Assembly: GCA_035283845.1 (NCBI GenBank)
Contig: DATESZ010000269.1
Coordinates: 1 to 5,134 of the forward strand
Length of the DNA stretch: 5,134 bases
Reading direction: 5' to 3'
Origin: DATESZ01 sp035283845
GTDB taxonomy: Bacteria > Desulfobacterota > Syntrophia > Syntrophales > JACQWR01
The notes below the pieces were generated by a model, which did no database searches, was not told where the DNA came from, and saw only the letters and a program-made list of their open reading frames with translations. The stretch's first letter is position 1. The number at the start of each line of letters is the position of its first letter. The translations under genes were made by a program, and so were the position numbers. Below, in pieces: positions 1-5,030 of the stretch.

Positions 1-664
1 CTTTGACAAAATTGCTCATGCCGCCCGTAGAAAGCACCCGGTCGGCCAAGGCAATCACCTCCGGCCGGTTCTCCGGATGGACGATGATTTTTGCCTCAGG
101 GTGAAGGCGTTTCTGCTCCAGAATCATCTCCGGCAAAATGCGGGCATGGGTGGGACAGAACCCCTTCCAGGAGATAAACTCCCGTCCTGCCTGGGCGGAG
201 ACATAATGGGCAAGATACTTATCGGGGACAAAGATTACTTCTTCATCCTCCGAAAATGCCTCCCTGGCGATCTTTGCGGCGTTGGTGGAGGTGCAGCATA
301 TATCACACTCCGCCTTCACCTCCGCCGATGTATTCACGTAACACAACACCTTTGCACGGGGATGAAGGGCCTTCAGTTTCCGGAGCTGATCGGCATTGAT
401 CATATCCGACAGGGGACAGGAAGAATCCCGATCCGGAAGCAGCACTCTCTTTCGCGGTGAAAGGATCTTTGCCGTCTCCGCCATGAAATGAACGCCGCAG
501 AAAACGATCACGTCGGCATCCGTTTTTGAGGCAGTAATACTTAAGCCCAGAGAATCGCCGACATAATCGGCAATATCCTGCACTTCCGGGATCTGGTAGT
601 TATGCGCCAGGATAACGGCATTTTTCTCCTTTTGAAGTTTTTTTATATTTTCAACAAGCTGCAT
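1..664 (-). CDS. nadA: Quinolinate synthase NadA, 3' part cut off by window edge
   Basis: Condenses iminoaspartate with dihydroxyacetone phosphate to quinolinate, the precursor of NAD; a cytosolic [4Fe-4S] enzyme. The first 221 residues are visible, out of roughly 300-370 usual for the family. Motifs in order: AHNYQ (His21, Tyr23), GDSLGLS (Ser38), FCGVHFMAETAK (55-66), PDRDSSCP with Cys83, YVNTSAEVK (109-117), CTSTNA (124-129), GFCPTH with Cys170, and VHPE (195-198). Cys83 and Cys170 match two of the three cluster ligands of the family; the third lies beyond the window. The ATG at 664-662 is preferred: GAAGAGG (677-671) sits 6 nt upstream and the protein begins where NadA proteins normally do. 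The gene overlaps the end of mnmA by 14 nt in another frame, so it is probably translated by coupling in the same operon. nadB and nadC are not in view. The identification is secure. Confidence 0.96.
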   Translation of the reverse strand, partial: MQLVENIKKLQKEKNAVILAHNYQIPEVQDIADYVGDSLGLSITASKTDADVIVFCGVHFMAETAKILSPRKRVLLPDRDSSCPLSDMINADQLRKLKALHPRAKVLCYVNTSAEVKAECDICCTSTNAAKIAREAFSEDEEVIFVPDKYLAHYVSAQAGREFISWKGFCPTHARILPEMILEQKRLHPEAKIIVHPENRPEVIALADRVLSTGGMSNFVK

Positions 665-1715
665 GGATAACCTCTTCGATTGTCCCCCCGCCCAGCACAT
701 AATCATGGTGGTAAAATACCACTGCCTGCCCCGGCGTTACAGCCTCCTCTTCTTCCTGAAATAAAACCTTTATCCTGCCATTTTCAAAGGCAACACGGCA
801 TTTGGCGGCCCTTCTCCGATATCTTATCTTGGCGTGGACCTGAGAGGGCCAGTTTTCCGCGATAATATTCAAGTCTTCCGCCATCAGTCCTTTCGCCCTC
901 AACGCCGCCTTTTCTCCCACGACAATGCGATTCTCAACCACATCAATGGAAAGCACATATAGCGGAACGGAATGCGCAATCCCCAAACCGCTCCTCTGGC
1001 CGATGGTATAATAAGCAATCCCTTTATGAGTTCCCAGCCTTTTCCCTTTCATGTCAACGATGGGGCCAAGCCTGATCCCGCTCATCCGCCGGGAAACAAA
1101 ATCCGGATAATTATGCCTGCCCACAAAACAAAGATCCTGGCTTTCCAGCTTTTCCGCCACGGGCAGTTCAGCCTTCCTCGCTATACTTCTCACCTCTTCC
1201 TTTGTCAAGGAAGCCAGGGGAAAAAGGACCCGGCTTAGCGCTTCATAGGGAATCGCATAGAGAAAATAGGTCTGATCCTTTACCTTGTCTTTCGGCCTTT
1301 TCAAGAAGAATCTTTCTTTTTCCCGCTCAATTTTTGCGTAATGTCCCGTGGCAATATAATCAAAACCCAGAGCCGACGTCTTCTCCAAAAGGCTGCCGAA
1401 TTTCAGATAGCGGTTACAGTCGATGCAGGGATTCGGCGTTCTTCCGCGCCCGTATTCGTCAATGAACTTGTGAATAATTTTATCCTCAAGTTCCCCTGAG
1501 AAATCAAAAACATAATGGGAGAAATCAAGCCTGTCGCATACCCTCCTCGCATCATCTATAGCATCCGGACCGCAGCACCTTGCCTCCCCGCCGTTTTCGG
1601 CGCCAAAACACATGGTGATGCCGGTGACATCATACCCTTCATTTTTAAGCAGAAAGGCGGCAACGGAAGAATCAACGCCGCCGCTCATCGCAACTGATAC
1701 TTTCTTTTTCATCAT
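651..1715 (-). CDS. mnmA: tRNA-specific 2-thiouridylase MnmA
   Basis: Activates U34 of tRNA for Lys, Glu and Gln with ATP and inserts sulfur to give 2-thiouridine; cytosolic. At 354 residues it has normal family length. The N-terminal PP-loop ATPase motif is SGGVDSSV (11-18). NPCIDCN (95-101) holds Cys97 and Cys100, GHYAK is at 124-128, DQTYFLY (147-153) is the conserved tRNA/ATP region, and SQDLCF carries Cys196. Cys100 and Cys196 correspond to the two catalytic cysteines known from the E. coli enzyme (Cys102, Cys199). The E. coli aspartate is Cys97 here, which makes this the CxxC type that has been proposed to hold an Fe-S cluster. An additional cysteine pair, Cys47-Cys48, lies in an RCCGPDAIDDAR segment also seen in clostridial-type homologues. 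Two consecutive ATGs are possible (1715 or 1712). The first overlaps the nifS stop as ATGA and the second as TGATG, so either would be coupled to nifS, the likely sulfur donor gene. Confidence 0.97.
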   Translation of the reverse strand: MMKKKVSVAMSGGVDSSVAAFLLKNEGYDVTGITMCFGAENGGEARCCGPDAIDDARRVCDRLDFSHYVFDFSGELEDKIIHKFIDEYGRGRTPNPCIDCNRYLKFGSLLEKTSALGFDYIATGHYAKIEREKERFFLKRPKDKVKDQTYFLYAIPYEALSRVLFPLASLTKEEVRSIARKAELPVAEKLESQDLCFVGRHNYPDFVSRRMSGIRLGPIVDMKGKRLGTHKGIAYYTIGQRSGLGIAHSVPLYVLSIDVVENRIVVGEKAALRAKGLMAEDLNIIAENWPSQVHAKIRYRRRAAKCRVAFENGRIKVLFQEEEEAVTPGQAVVFYHHDYVLGGGTIEEVIHAAC

Positions 1716-2881
1716 CCAAGAGCTTTCTTATAAAGAGGCGAGATGGAACGTAATTTTTCCACAATGCCCGGCAGCGCTTCCAACACCCTGTCAATATCCT
1801 CTTCCGACGTATATCTGCCTAAGGAAAAGCGCAGGGCGCCGTGAGCAAATTCGTGGGGCAGACCGATTGCCGTCAGCACATGCGACGGTTCCACGCTGGA
1901 CGAAGAGCAGGCGGAACCGGAAGAACAGGCGATGCCGATCATATCCATCGTCAAAATCATCGCCTCCCCTTCGATATATTGCACGCAGACATTGACGTTG
2001 TTGGGAAGACGCTTTGAGGGATGTCCGTTTAAGCTGGTATGCTCTATCCTTTCCAAGATGCCGCGGATAAATTTGTCGCGAAGTCCTGTTATCCTTTCCC
2101 TTTCCCCGTCAAGAGACCTTGCCGCCAATTCCACCGCCTTTCCCAGACCGACGATACCGGGGACATTGTGTGTGGACGCCCTCCTCCCTCTCTCCTGCTC
2201 TCCTCCGTGCATAAAGGAATTAATCTTTGTGCCTTTTTTCACATAGAGGATGCCGACCCCCTTGGGCCCGTAGAGTTTATGACCCGAGGCGCTTAAAAGC
2301 GACACCCCTAATTCGTCAACATCGATGGGAAGATGACCGAAGGTCTGGACGGCATCGGTATGGAAAGGGACCCCCCTTTCCCCGGCAATCCGCCCTATTT
2401 CAGATACAGGCTGAATGCTCCCTATCTCATTATTGGCATGCATAATGGAAATCAGAACGGTTTTATCCGTAATGGCTTTCTTCACTGCTTCGGGATCTAT
2501 AATTCCCAATCCGTCCACGGGCAGATAGGTCACCCGGAAACCCTGTTTTTCCAGATAGCGACAGGTCTCAAGAACCGCATGATGCTCAACTACGGTGGTA
2601 ATAATATGGTCGCCTTTATCCCGGCGGGCATAGGCCACGCCCTTCAAGGCAAAATTATCGCTTTCCGTTCCCCCGCTGGTAAAAACAATTTCCTCGGGAG
2701 CAGCGGAAATAAAAGAAGCGATCCTATCTCTTACCTCTTCTATCGCCCTTTTCGCCTCTTGACCGAAGGTATGAAGGCTGGAGGGATTACCGAAAATTTC
2801 ACCGAAATAAGGAAGCATCTCCGTTACTACTTCCGGGTCGGTCGGTGTCGTTGCTGCATTATCAAGATATATGCGTTTCAT
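1712..2881 (-). CDS. nifS: Cysteine desulfurase, NifS/IscS family
   Basis: PLP enzyme that converts cysteine to alanine and a protein persulfide, supplying sulfur for Fe-S clusters and thiolated tRNA; cytosolic. From the chosen ATG it has 389 residues, normal for the family. Visible landmarks: YLDNAATTP near the N-terminus, GGTESDN (70-76), VEHHAVL with His100 as the likely PLP-stacking residue, HANNEIG (148-154), HTDAVQ (Asp176, Gln179), SGHKLYGPKG with Lys202 as the PLP Schiff-base lysine, and SSGSACSSSSVEPSHVL with Cys325 as the persulfide cysteine. The active-site loop is of the group I (NifS/IscS) type. I chose ATG 2881 because AAGGA (2893-2889) lies 7 nt upstream and MKRIYLDNAATT is the normal family start. 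A longer in-frame reading from TTG 2938 adds 19 unconserved residues. It follows rrf2 by 53 nt and overlaps mnmA by 4 nt. No IscU-type scaffold gene accompanies it, and the partners in view are MnmA and NadA. Confidence 0.97.
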   Translation of the reverse strand: MKRIYLDNAATTPTDPEVVTEMLPYFGEIFGNPSSLHTFGQEAKRAIEEVRDRIASFISAAPEEIVFTSGGTESDNFALKGVAYARRDKGDHIITTVVEHHAVLETCRYLEKQGFRVTYLPVDGLGIIDPEAVKKAITDKTVLISIMHANNEIGSIQPVSEIGRIAGERGVPFHTDAVQTFGHLPIDVDELGVSLLSASGHKLYGPKGVGILYVKKGTKINSFMHGGEQERGRRASTHNVPGIVGLGKAVELAARSLDGERERITGLRDKFIRGILERIEHTSLNGHPSKRLPNNVNVCVQYIEGEAMILTMDMIGIACSSGSACSSSSVEPSHVLTAIGLPHEFAHGALRFSLGRYTSEEDIDRVLEALPGIVEKLRSISPLYKKALG

Positions 2882-2888
2882 TATCCAA

Positions 2889-2893
2889 TCCTT
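2889..2893 (-). promoter_or_regulatory. Ribosome binding site deciding the nifS start
   Basis: AAGGA on the minus strand, 7 nt before the ATG at 2881-2879. It favours this ATG over the upstream in-frame TTG at 2938-2936, which overlaps the rrf2 stop and would add residues not typical of the family. Confidence 0.7.
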
Positions 2894-2934
2894 ATAATTA
2901 TCGGTACGCAGCCCTGTGGCAGCGTTCTCAGATA

Positions 2935-3375
2935 TCAAATATCGTGCATCAGCGCTTTTTCAGCCTTTTCCCGGTTTATTGCCAACAACTGTTCCAGAGT
3001 AAAAGAATTCAGCGTCTCGGCAATTTTACCGCCCAGAACCACCCATACGTCGCGGCTTGCACAAATGGGGACACGGGGACAGGCGCTGACATCCTTAACA
3101 CAGTCCACTAAGCCGCAATCTCCCTCCAGGACATCAACTATCTCCCTTAAGGTAATCTCTGATGGCGGTCGGGCAAGACTATACCCTCCCCGGGCGCCGC
3201 GGCTTGAATTTATAAGACCGATGCCTTTCAAGGGTATGGTAATAAGGCTCAAGTATTTCCCCGACATACTCTCGCCTCTGGCAATATCTTTCAAATAAGT
3301 ATAGCCCTTGCCATAATTTTGTGCTAAAGCAAGCATCAACCTGACCCCATATTGTGATCTCGTCGAAATCTTCAT
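2935..3375 (-). CDS. Rrf2-family (IscR-like) transcriptional regulator with cysteine motif
   Basis: Small winged-helix DNA-binding protein of 146 residues, the usual Rrf2 length. MKISTRSQYGVRLMLALA is the typical N-terminus. The helix-turn-helix occupies about residues 25-60 and the wing RGARGGYSLARPPSEITLREIVDVLEG about 59-85 (conserved GGYSLA at 63-68). The effector loop carries Cys87, Cys92, Cys99 and Cys105 in DCVKDVSACPRVPICASR. In E. coli IscR, Cys92, Cys98, Cys104 and His107 bind a [2Fe-2S] cluster. Here three cysteines are in comparable positions, with Arg where the histidine would be, as in many Rrf2 proteins of anaerobes. By family and position, first in the nifS-mnmA-nadA operon, it is probably an autoregulator that senses Fe-S or cysteine status; this is inference. 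No clear Shine-Dalgarno sequence precedes the ATG, but the protein start is well supported by homology. CymR is a non-cluster relative in an analogous place in Firmicutes. Confidence 0.93.
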   Translation of the reverse strand: MKISTRSQYGVRLMLALAQNYGKGYTYLKDIARGESMSGKYLSLITIPLKGIGLINSSRGARGGYSLARPPSEITLREIVDVLEGDCGLVDCVKDVSACPRVPICASRDVWVVLGGKIAETLNSFTLEQLLAINREKAEKALMHDI

Positions 3376-3399
3376 GAAGTATAACCAGTTTCTATTTAC

Positions 3400-3424
3400 T
3401 ACTATTGTCAGTATTTCGATAGTA
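3400..3424. promoter_or_regulatory. Operator-like palindrome upstream of rrf2
   Basis: TACTAT (3400-3405) and ATAGTA (3419-3424) form inverted arms separated by 13 nt, with further symmetric pairs inside (3407/3417, 3410/3414) and outside (3398/3426, 3396/3428, 3395/3429). It covers the region just downstream of the predicted -35 box and lies 25 nt before the rrf2 ATG. That is where an autoregulating Rrf2 protein would bind. Rrf2 operators are AT-rich dyads of about this size, but this one does not match the E. coli IscR consensus closely enough to name. Confidence 0.45.
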
Positions 3425-3451
3425 ATTAAAGCATGGCGAAGGTTCTGTCAA
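3423..3451 (-). promoter_or_regulatory. Candidate promoter of the rrf2-nifS-mnmA-nadA operon
   Basis: A perfect TTGACA (3451-3446) faces rrf2. The hexamer at the standard 17-nt spacing, TAATTA (3428-3423), is a poor -10. A better hexamer, TACTAT (3424-3419), lies at a long 21-nt spacing and falls inside one arm of the palindrome at 3400-3424. Weak or oddly spaced -10 boxes are common at regulated promoters, but the transcription start cannot be fixed from sequence alone. Confidence 0.45.
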
Positions 3452-3476
3452 GAGAAAACTTAAAGATATTGCCGGC

Positions 3477-3498
3477 TGTCATTCAATAATGATTGACA
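3477..3498. promoter_or_regulatory. 22-bp near-palindrome overlapping the MOSC gene -35 box
   Basis: The outer arms are TGTCA (3477-3481) and TGACA (3494-3498), with inner TCA (3483-3485) and TGA (3490-3492). Eighteen of 22 positions are symmetric. The right arm forms most of the TTGACA -35 box of the rightward promoter, so a bound protein would be expected to block or alter that promoter. Its sequence differs from the dyad at 3400-3424, which suggests a different regulator. I cannot assign a family. Confidence 0.45.
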
Positions 3499-3520
3499 TT
3501 CTGCCGATGGCGCGGATAGT
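3493..3520 (+). promoter_or_regulatory. Candidate promoter of the MOSC gene
   Basis: TTGACA (3493-3498), a 16-nt spacer and GATAGT (3515-3520, four of six consensus positions). It is about 40 nt before the MOSC ATG and directed away from rrf2. A dyad overlaps the -35 box. Confidence 0.45.
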
Positions 3521-3558
3521 GTCGCGCTCATAATGGATCCGGTAAAAGGCGCTTAAAT

Positions 3559-4032
3559 ATGCAGTTAGAGACGAAAGCGGAAAGCGAAGGCAAGGTTCTC
3601 TCCGTTAATATAAGCGAAAAAAAAGGCGAAAAGAAAAAAAATGTCGGCGTTTGCCGGCTGGTAAAAGGCTGGGGCATAACCGAAGACGCCCATTCCGGCA
3701 ACTGGCACAGACAGATAAGCCTCCTTTCAAAAAAAAGTATTGAAAAAATAAGAGAGAAGGGCTTGCCGGTAAATTACGGCGACTTTGCGGAGAATATTTC
3801 CATTGAAGGCTTAGAGCCTTATCTTTTGCCTGTCGGCACAAAACTGGCGATCGGGGAAAAGGCAGTAATCAGGATCACTCAGGTGGGAAAGGAATGCCAC
3901 GAAAGGTGCAATATTTTTTACCAGGTGGGAGATTGCGTTATGCCGAGAGAAGGGGTTTTTGCCGAGGTGCTTGAAGAGGGCGAGGTAAAGGTAGGCGATG
4001 CCGTCAAACCCATCCCTGGGCTTTCTCCGTGA
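3559..4032 (+). CDS. Stand-alone MOSC-domain protein
   Basis: A 157-residue soluble protein made almost entirely of one MOSC domain, the fold shared with the C-terminus of molybdenum cofactor sulfurases. It has been proposed to carry sulfur on a cysteine or to handle Mo/W cofactors. Visible landmarks: GITEDAHSGNWHRQISLLS (39-57), GDFAENI (74-80), LPVGTKLAIGEKAVIRITQ (90-108), GKECHERC with Cys113 and Cys117 (110-117), and VGDCVMPREGVF with Cys126 (123-134). Short MOSC proteins of this type occur in many anaerobes, and some relatives are fused to or lie near MoaB/MogA. The exact substrate is unknown. No membrane segment or signal peptide is seen; the N-terminal 28 residues are Lys/Glu-rich. 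AAAGG (3545-3549) lies 9 nt before the ATG. The gene is transcribed divergently from the rrf2-nifS operon, which could make NifS its persulfide donor (inference), and it ends 114 nt before rpsF. Confidence 0.88.
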   Translation: MQLETKAESEGKVLSVNISEKKGEKKKNVGVCRLVKGWGITEDAHSGNWHRQISLLSKKSIEKIREKGLPVNYGDFAENISIEGLEPYLLPVGTKLAIGEKAVIRITQVGKECHERCNIFYQVGDCVMPREGVFAEVLEEGEVKVGDAVKPIPGLSP

Positions 4033-4041
4033 ACAAAATGC

Positions 4042-4068
4042 TTGCAATATCTAAAACGGTAGTATAGA
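4042..4068 (+). promoter_or_regulatory. Possible promoter of rpsF-rpsR
   Basis: TTGCAA (4042-4047), a short 15-nt spacer and TATAGA (4063-4068) lie just upstream of the structured rpsF leader. The spacing is suboptimal, so the call is tentative; readthrough from the MOSC gene is possible because no clear terminator separates them. Confidence 0.3.
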
Positions 4069-4094
4069 AGGCGAGTCCATTTCAGTCAACAAGA

Positions 4095-4139
4095 CTCCTT
4101 TCCCGAGCCCGATGCTTGGGATATAGAGCCGAGAGGAGG
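4095..4139 (+). promoter_or_regulatory. Probable S6:S18 complex-binding leader motif of rpsF
   Basis: The leader can fold into an 8-bp outer stem, CTCCTTTC (4095-4102) with GAGAGGAG (4131-4138), containing one G-U pair. Above it is an inner stem, CCGAGC (4103-4108) with GCTTGG (4114-4119), closed by the loop CCGAT. All extra residues are on the 3' side, as a bulge (4120-4130) that ends in CC next to G4131, giving GAGCCG. A CCG in a bulge between a stem and a hairpin is the published description of the S6:S18 complex-binding motif found upstream of rpsF in many phyla, which mimics the 16S rRNA site. The outer stem includes most of the Shine-Dalgarno AGGAGG (4134-4139). Binding of S6:S18 would therefore hold the start site closed and give feedback repression. 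The fold was derived by hand; no covariation was tested. Confidence 0.72.
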
Positions 4140-4146
4140 CAGTAAT

Positions 4147-4626
4147 TTGAGAAGATACGAGACAATATTTATTACCTACCCTGAATTGCCCGAAGAAGAA
4201 ATCAACGGTCTGATTGAACGCTACGACGCCCTCGTAAAGGGTGGAAATGGCACGGTCATCAAAGTCGAAAAGTGGGGCAAAAGAAAACTTGCCTACGAAA
4301 TCAACAAGCAGACAAGAGGTTATTATGTGCTTATTGATTTTGCCGGTGGCGCTGCCGTTGTCACCGAGCTGGAAAGAAACCTGAGGATCGGTGACAAGAT
4401 ACTGAAATACATGACGATTAAAACCCAGGAGAGGGTAACCACGCAGGATATTGAAAAAGAGATGACTCCTCCTGAAATTGCCGAAGAAAAGGGCGAAGAG
4501 AGCCCTCCGTCGGAGCTGGAAAAGCCGGCAACTTATGAAACCGCCGAGGCCACAGAAGATACGACGGTCGCCGACAAGGAAAACGAAAGCACTTCGCCTG
4601 AACCTGCCGACAAGGAGGAGGAATAA
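4147..4626 (+). CDS. rpsF: 30S ribosomal protein S6 with long acidic tail, TTG start
   Basis: Ribosomal protein of the small-subunit platform that binds 16S rRNA together with S18. Residues 1-95 are the S6 fold: RRYETIFITYPELPEEE at the start, then WGKRKLAYEINKQTRGYYVLIDF (43-65), which contains the family signature, and LERNLRIGDKILKYMTIK (75-92). Residues from about 97 to 159 form a low-complexity tail rich in Glu, Thr and Pro ending in EEE. At 159 residues the protein is longer than E. coli S6 (about 131-135), the excess being tail. The start is TTG at 4147: AGGAGG (4134-4139) lies 7 nt upstream, the protein begins exactly where S6 should, and there is no usable in-frame ATG nearby. It is followed by rpsR after 3 nt, and its final Glu codons double as the rpsR ribosome binding site. 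Autoregulation by S6:S18 is suggested by the leader. Confidence 0.96.
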   Translation: MRRYETIFITYPELPEEEINGLIERYDALVKGGNGTVIKVEKWGKRKLAYEINKQTRGYYVLIDFAGGAAVVTELERNLRIGDKILKYMTIKTQERVTTQDIEKEMTPPEIAEEKGEESPPSELEKPATYETAEATEDTTVADKENESTSPEPADKEEE

Positions 4627-4629
4627 CAG

Positions 4630-4899
4630 ATGACAGCACAGGAAAGAAACTCAAAAGAACATAGACCGCAGAAAAAATTTTTTCATAAGAGGAAGTTCTG
4701 TAAATTCTGCAACGACTCCAGTCTCAAAATAGAATACAAACAGCCTGGTTCATTGAAAGATTTTCTTACAGAAAGAGGGAAAATAATGCCCAGGCGGATT
4801 ACGGGCAGTTGCGCGAAACATCAGAGGGAATTGTCAGTGGCCATTAAACAGGCCAGGATGATAGCGCTTTTACCCTATGTCGCTGCGGAAGGCAGGTAA
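4630..4899 (+). CDS. rpsR: 30S ribosomal protein S18, zinc-binding form
   Basis: Small-subunit protein of 89 residues that pairs with S6 on the platform of the 30S subunit. A basic N-terminus (HRPQKKFFHKRKFCKFC) leads into IEYKQPGSLKDFLTERGKIMPRR (34-56) and the conserved TGSCAKHQRELSVAIKQARM segment (58-77), ending in ALLPY (79-83). Cys24, Cys27, Cys61 and His64 form the CxxC...CxxH set of the zinc-containing S18 type, whereas S18 of E. coli and many others lacks it. The ATG follows the rpsF stop by 3 nt, and the purine tract AAGGAGGAGG (4612-4621) inside rpsF is its ribosome binding site. It is the last gene seen; rplI, which follows rpsR in many genomes, is not found in the remaining 235 bp. 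Confidence 0.97.
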   Translation: MTAQERNSKEHRPQKKFFHKRKFCKFCNDSSLKIEYKQPGSLKDFLTERGKIMPRRITGSCAKHQRELSVAIKQARMIALLPYVAAEGR

Positions 4900-4907
4900 C
4901 AACTACT

Positions 4908-4942
4908 CAGGAGCCAGCAGCCAGAATTCAGGAGTCAGAATG
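4908..4942. repeat. Short CAGGAG(C/T)CAG direct repeats
   Basis: CAGGAGCCAG (4908-4917) recurs as CAGGAGTCAG (4929-4938). GCCAGAATT (4920-4928) and TCAGAATG (4935-4942) are related partial units. The tract lies 8 nt after rpsR and has no coding potential. It resembles interspersed noncoding repeat tracts of CAGGAGTCAGAAT type found in anaerobe genomes; copy number elsewhere cannot be seen here. Confidence 0.5.
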
Positions 4943-4960
4943 AAAATGAAACCCCAAAAG

Positions 4961-5004
4961 TGGCTAAAGTGAGCTAAAGTTTGAAGTTCTTTCCCCTTAA
5001 CTTT
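4961..5004. repeat. Tandem GCTAAAGT units with a weak inverted repeat
   Basis: TGGCTAAAGT (4961-4970) is followed directly by GAGCTAAAGT (4971-4980), two 10-bp units differing at two positions. AAAGTT (4976-4981) and AACTTT (4999-5004) are inverted and could pair. No U-tract terminator follows closely, and I see no gene. Confidence 0.4.
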
Positions 5005-5030
5005 GATGACCTCGTAAAAAGTCCGAAATC

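Noticed and set aside
77..460. 127-codon plus-strand reading frame
   Set aside because: Antisense shadow of nadA, whose catalytic and cluster motifs are clear on the minus strand.
2882..2938. Longer nifS start at TTG 2938
   Set aside because: It adds 19 residues not typical of the family. ATG 2881 has AAGGA at 7 nt spacing and the standard N-terminal motif.
2333..3298. 321-codon plus-strand reading frame
   Set aside because: It runs antisense to nifS and rrf2, both with full family motifs, and its translation shows no recognisable domain.
3370..3379. Perfect palindrome CTTCATGAAG around the rrf2 start codon
   Set aside because: It is only 10 bp and partly fixed by the ATG and Lys codon; chance is a sufficient explanation.
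4007..4026. CCCA/TGGG hairpin followed by CTTT at the end of the MOSC gene, as a terminator
   Set aside because: The stem is only 4 bp, lies inside the coding sequence and has a very short T-run, so it is unlikely to terminate transcription.
4418..4654. 78-codon minus-strand reading frame
   Set aside because: Opposite the acidic tail of rpsF and the start of rpsR; no ribosome site or known motif.
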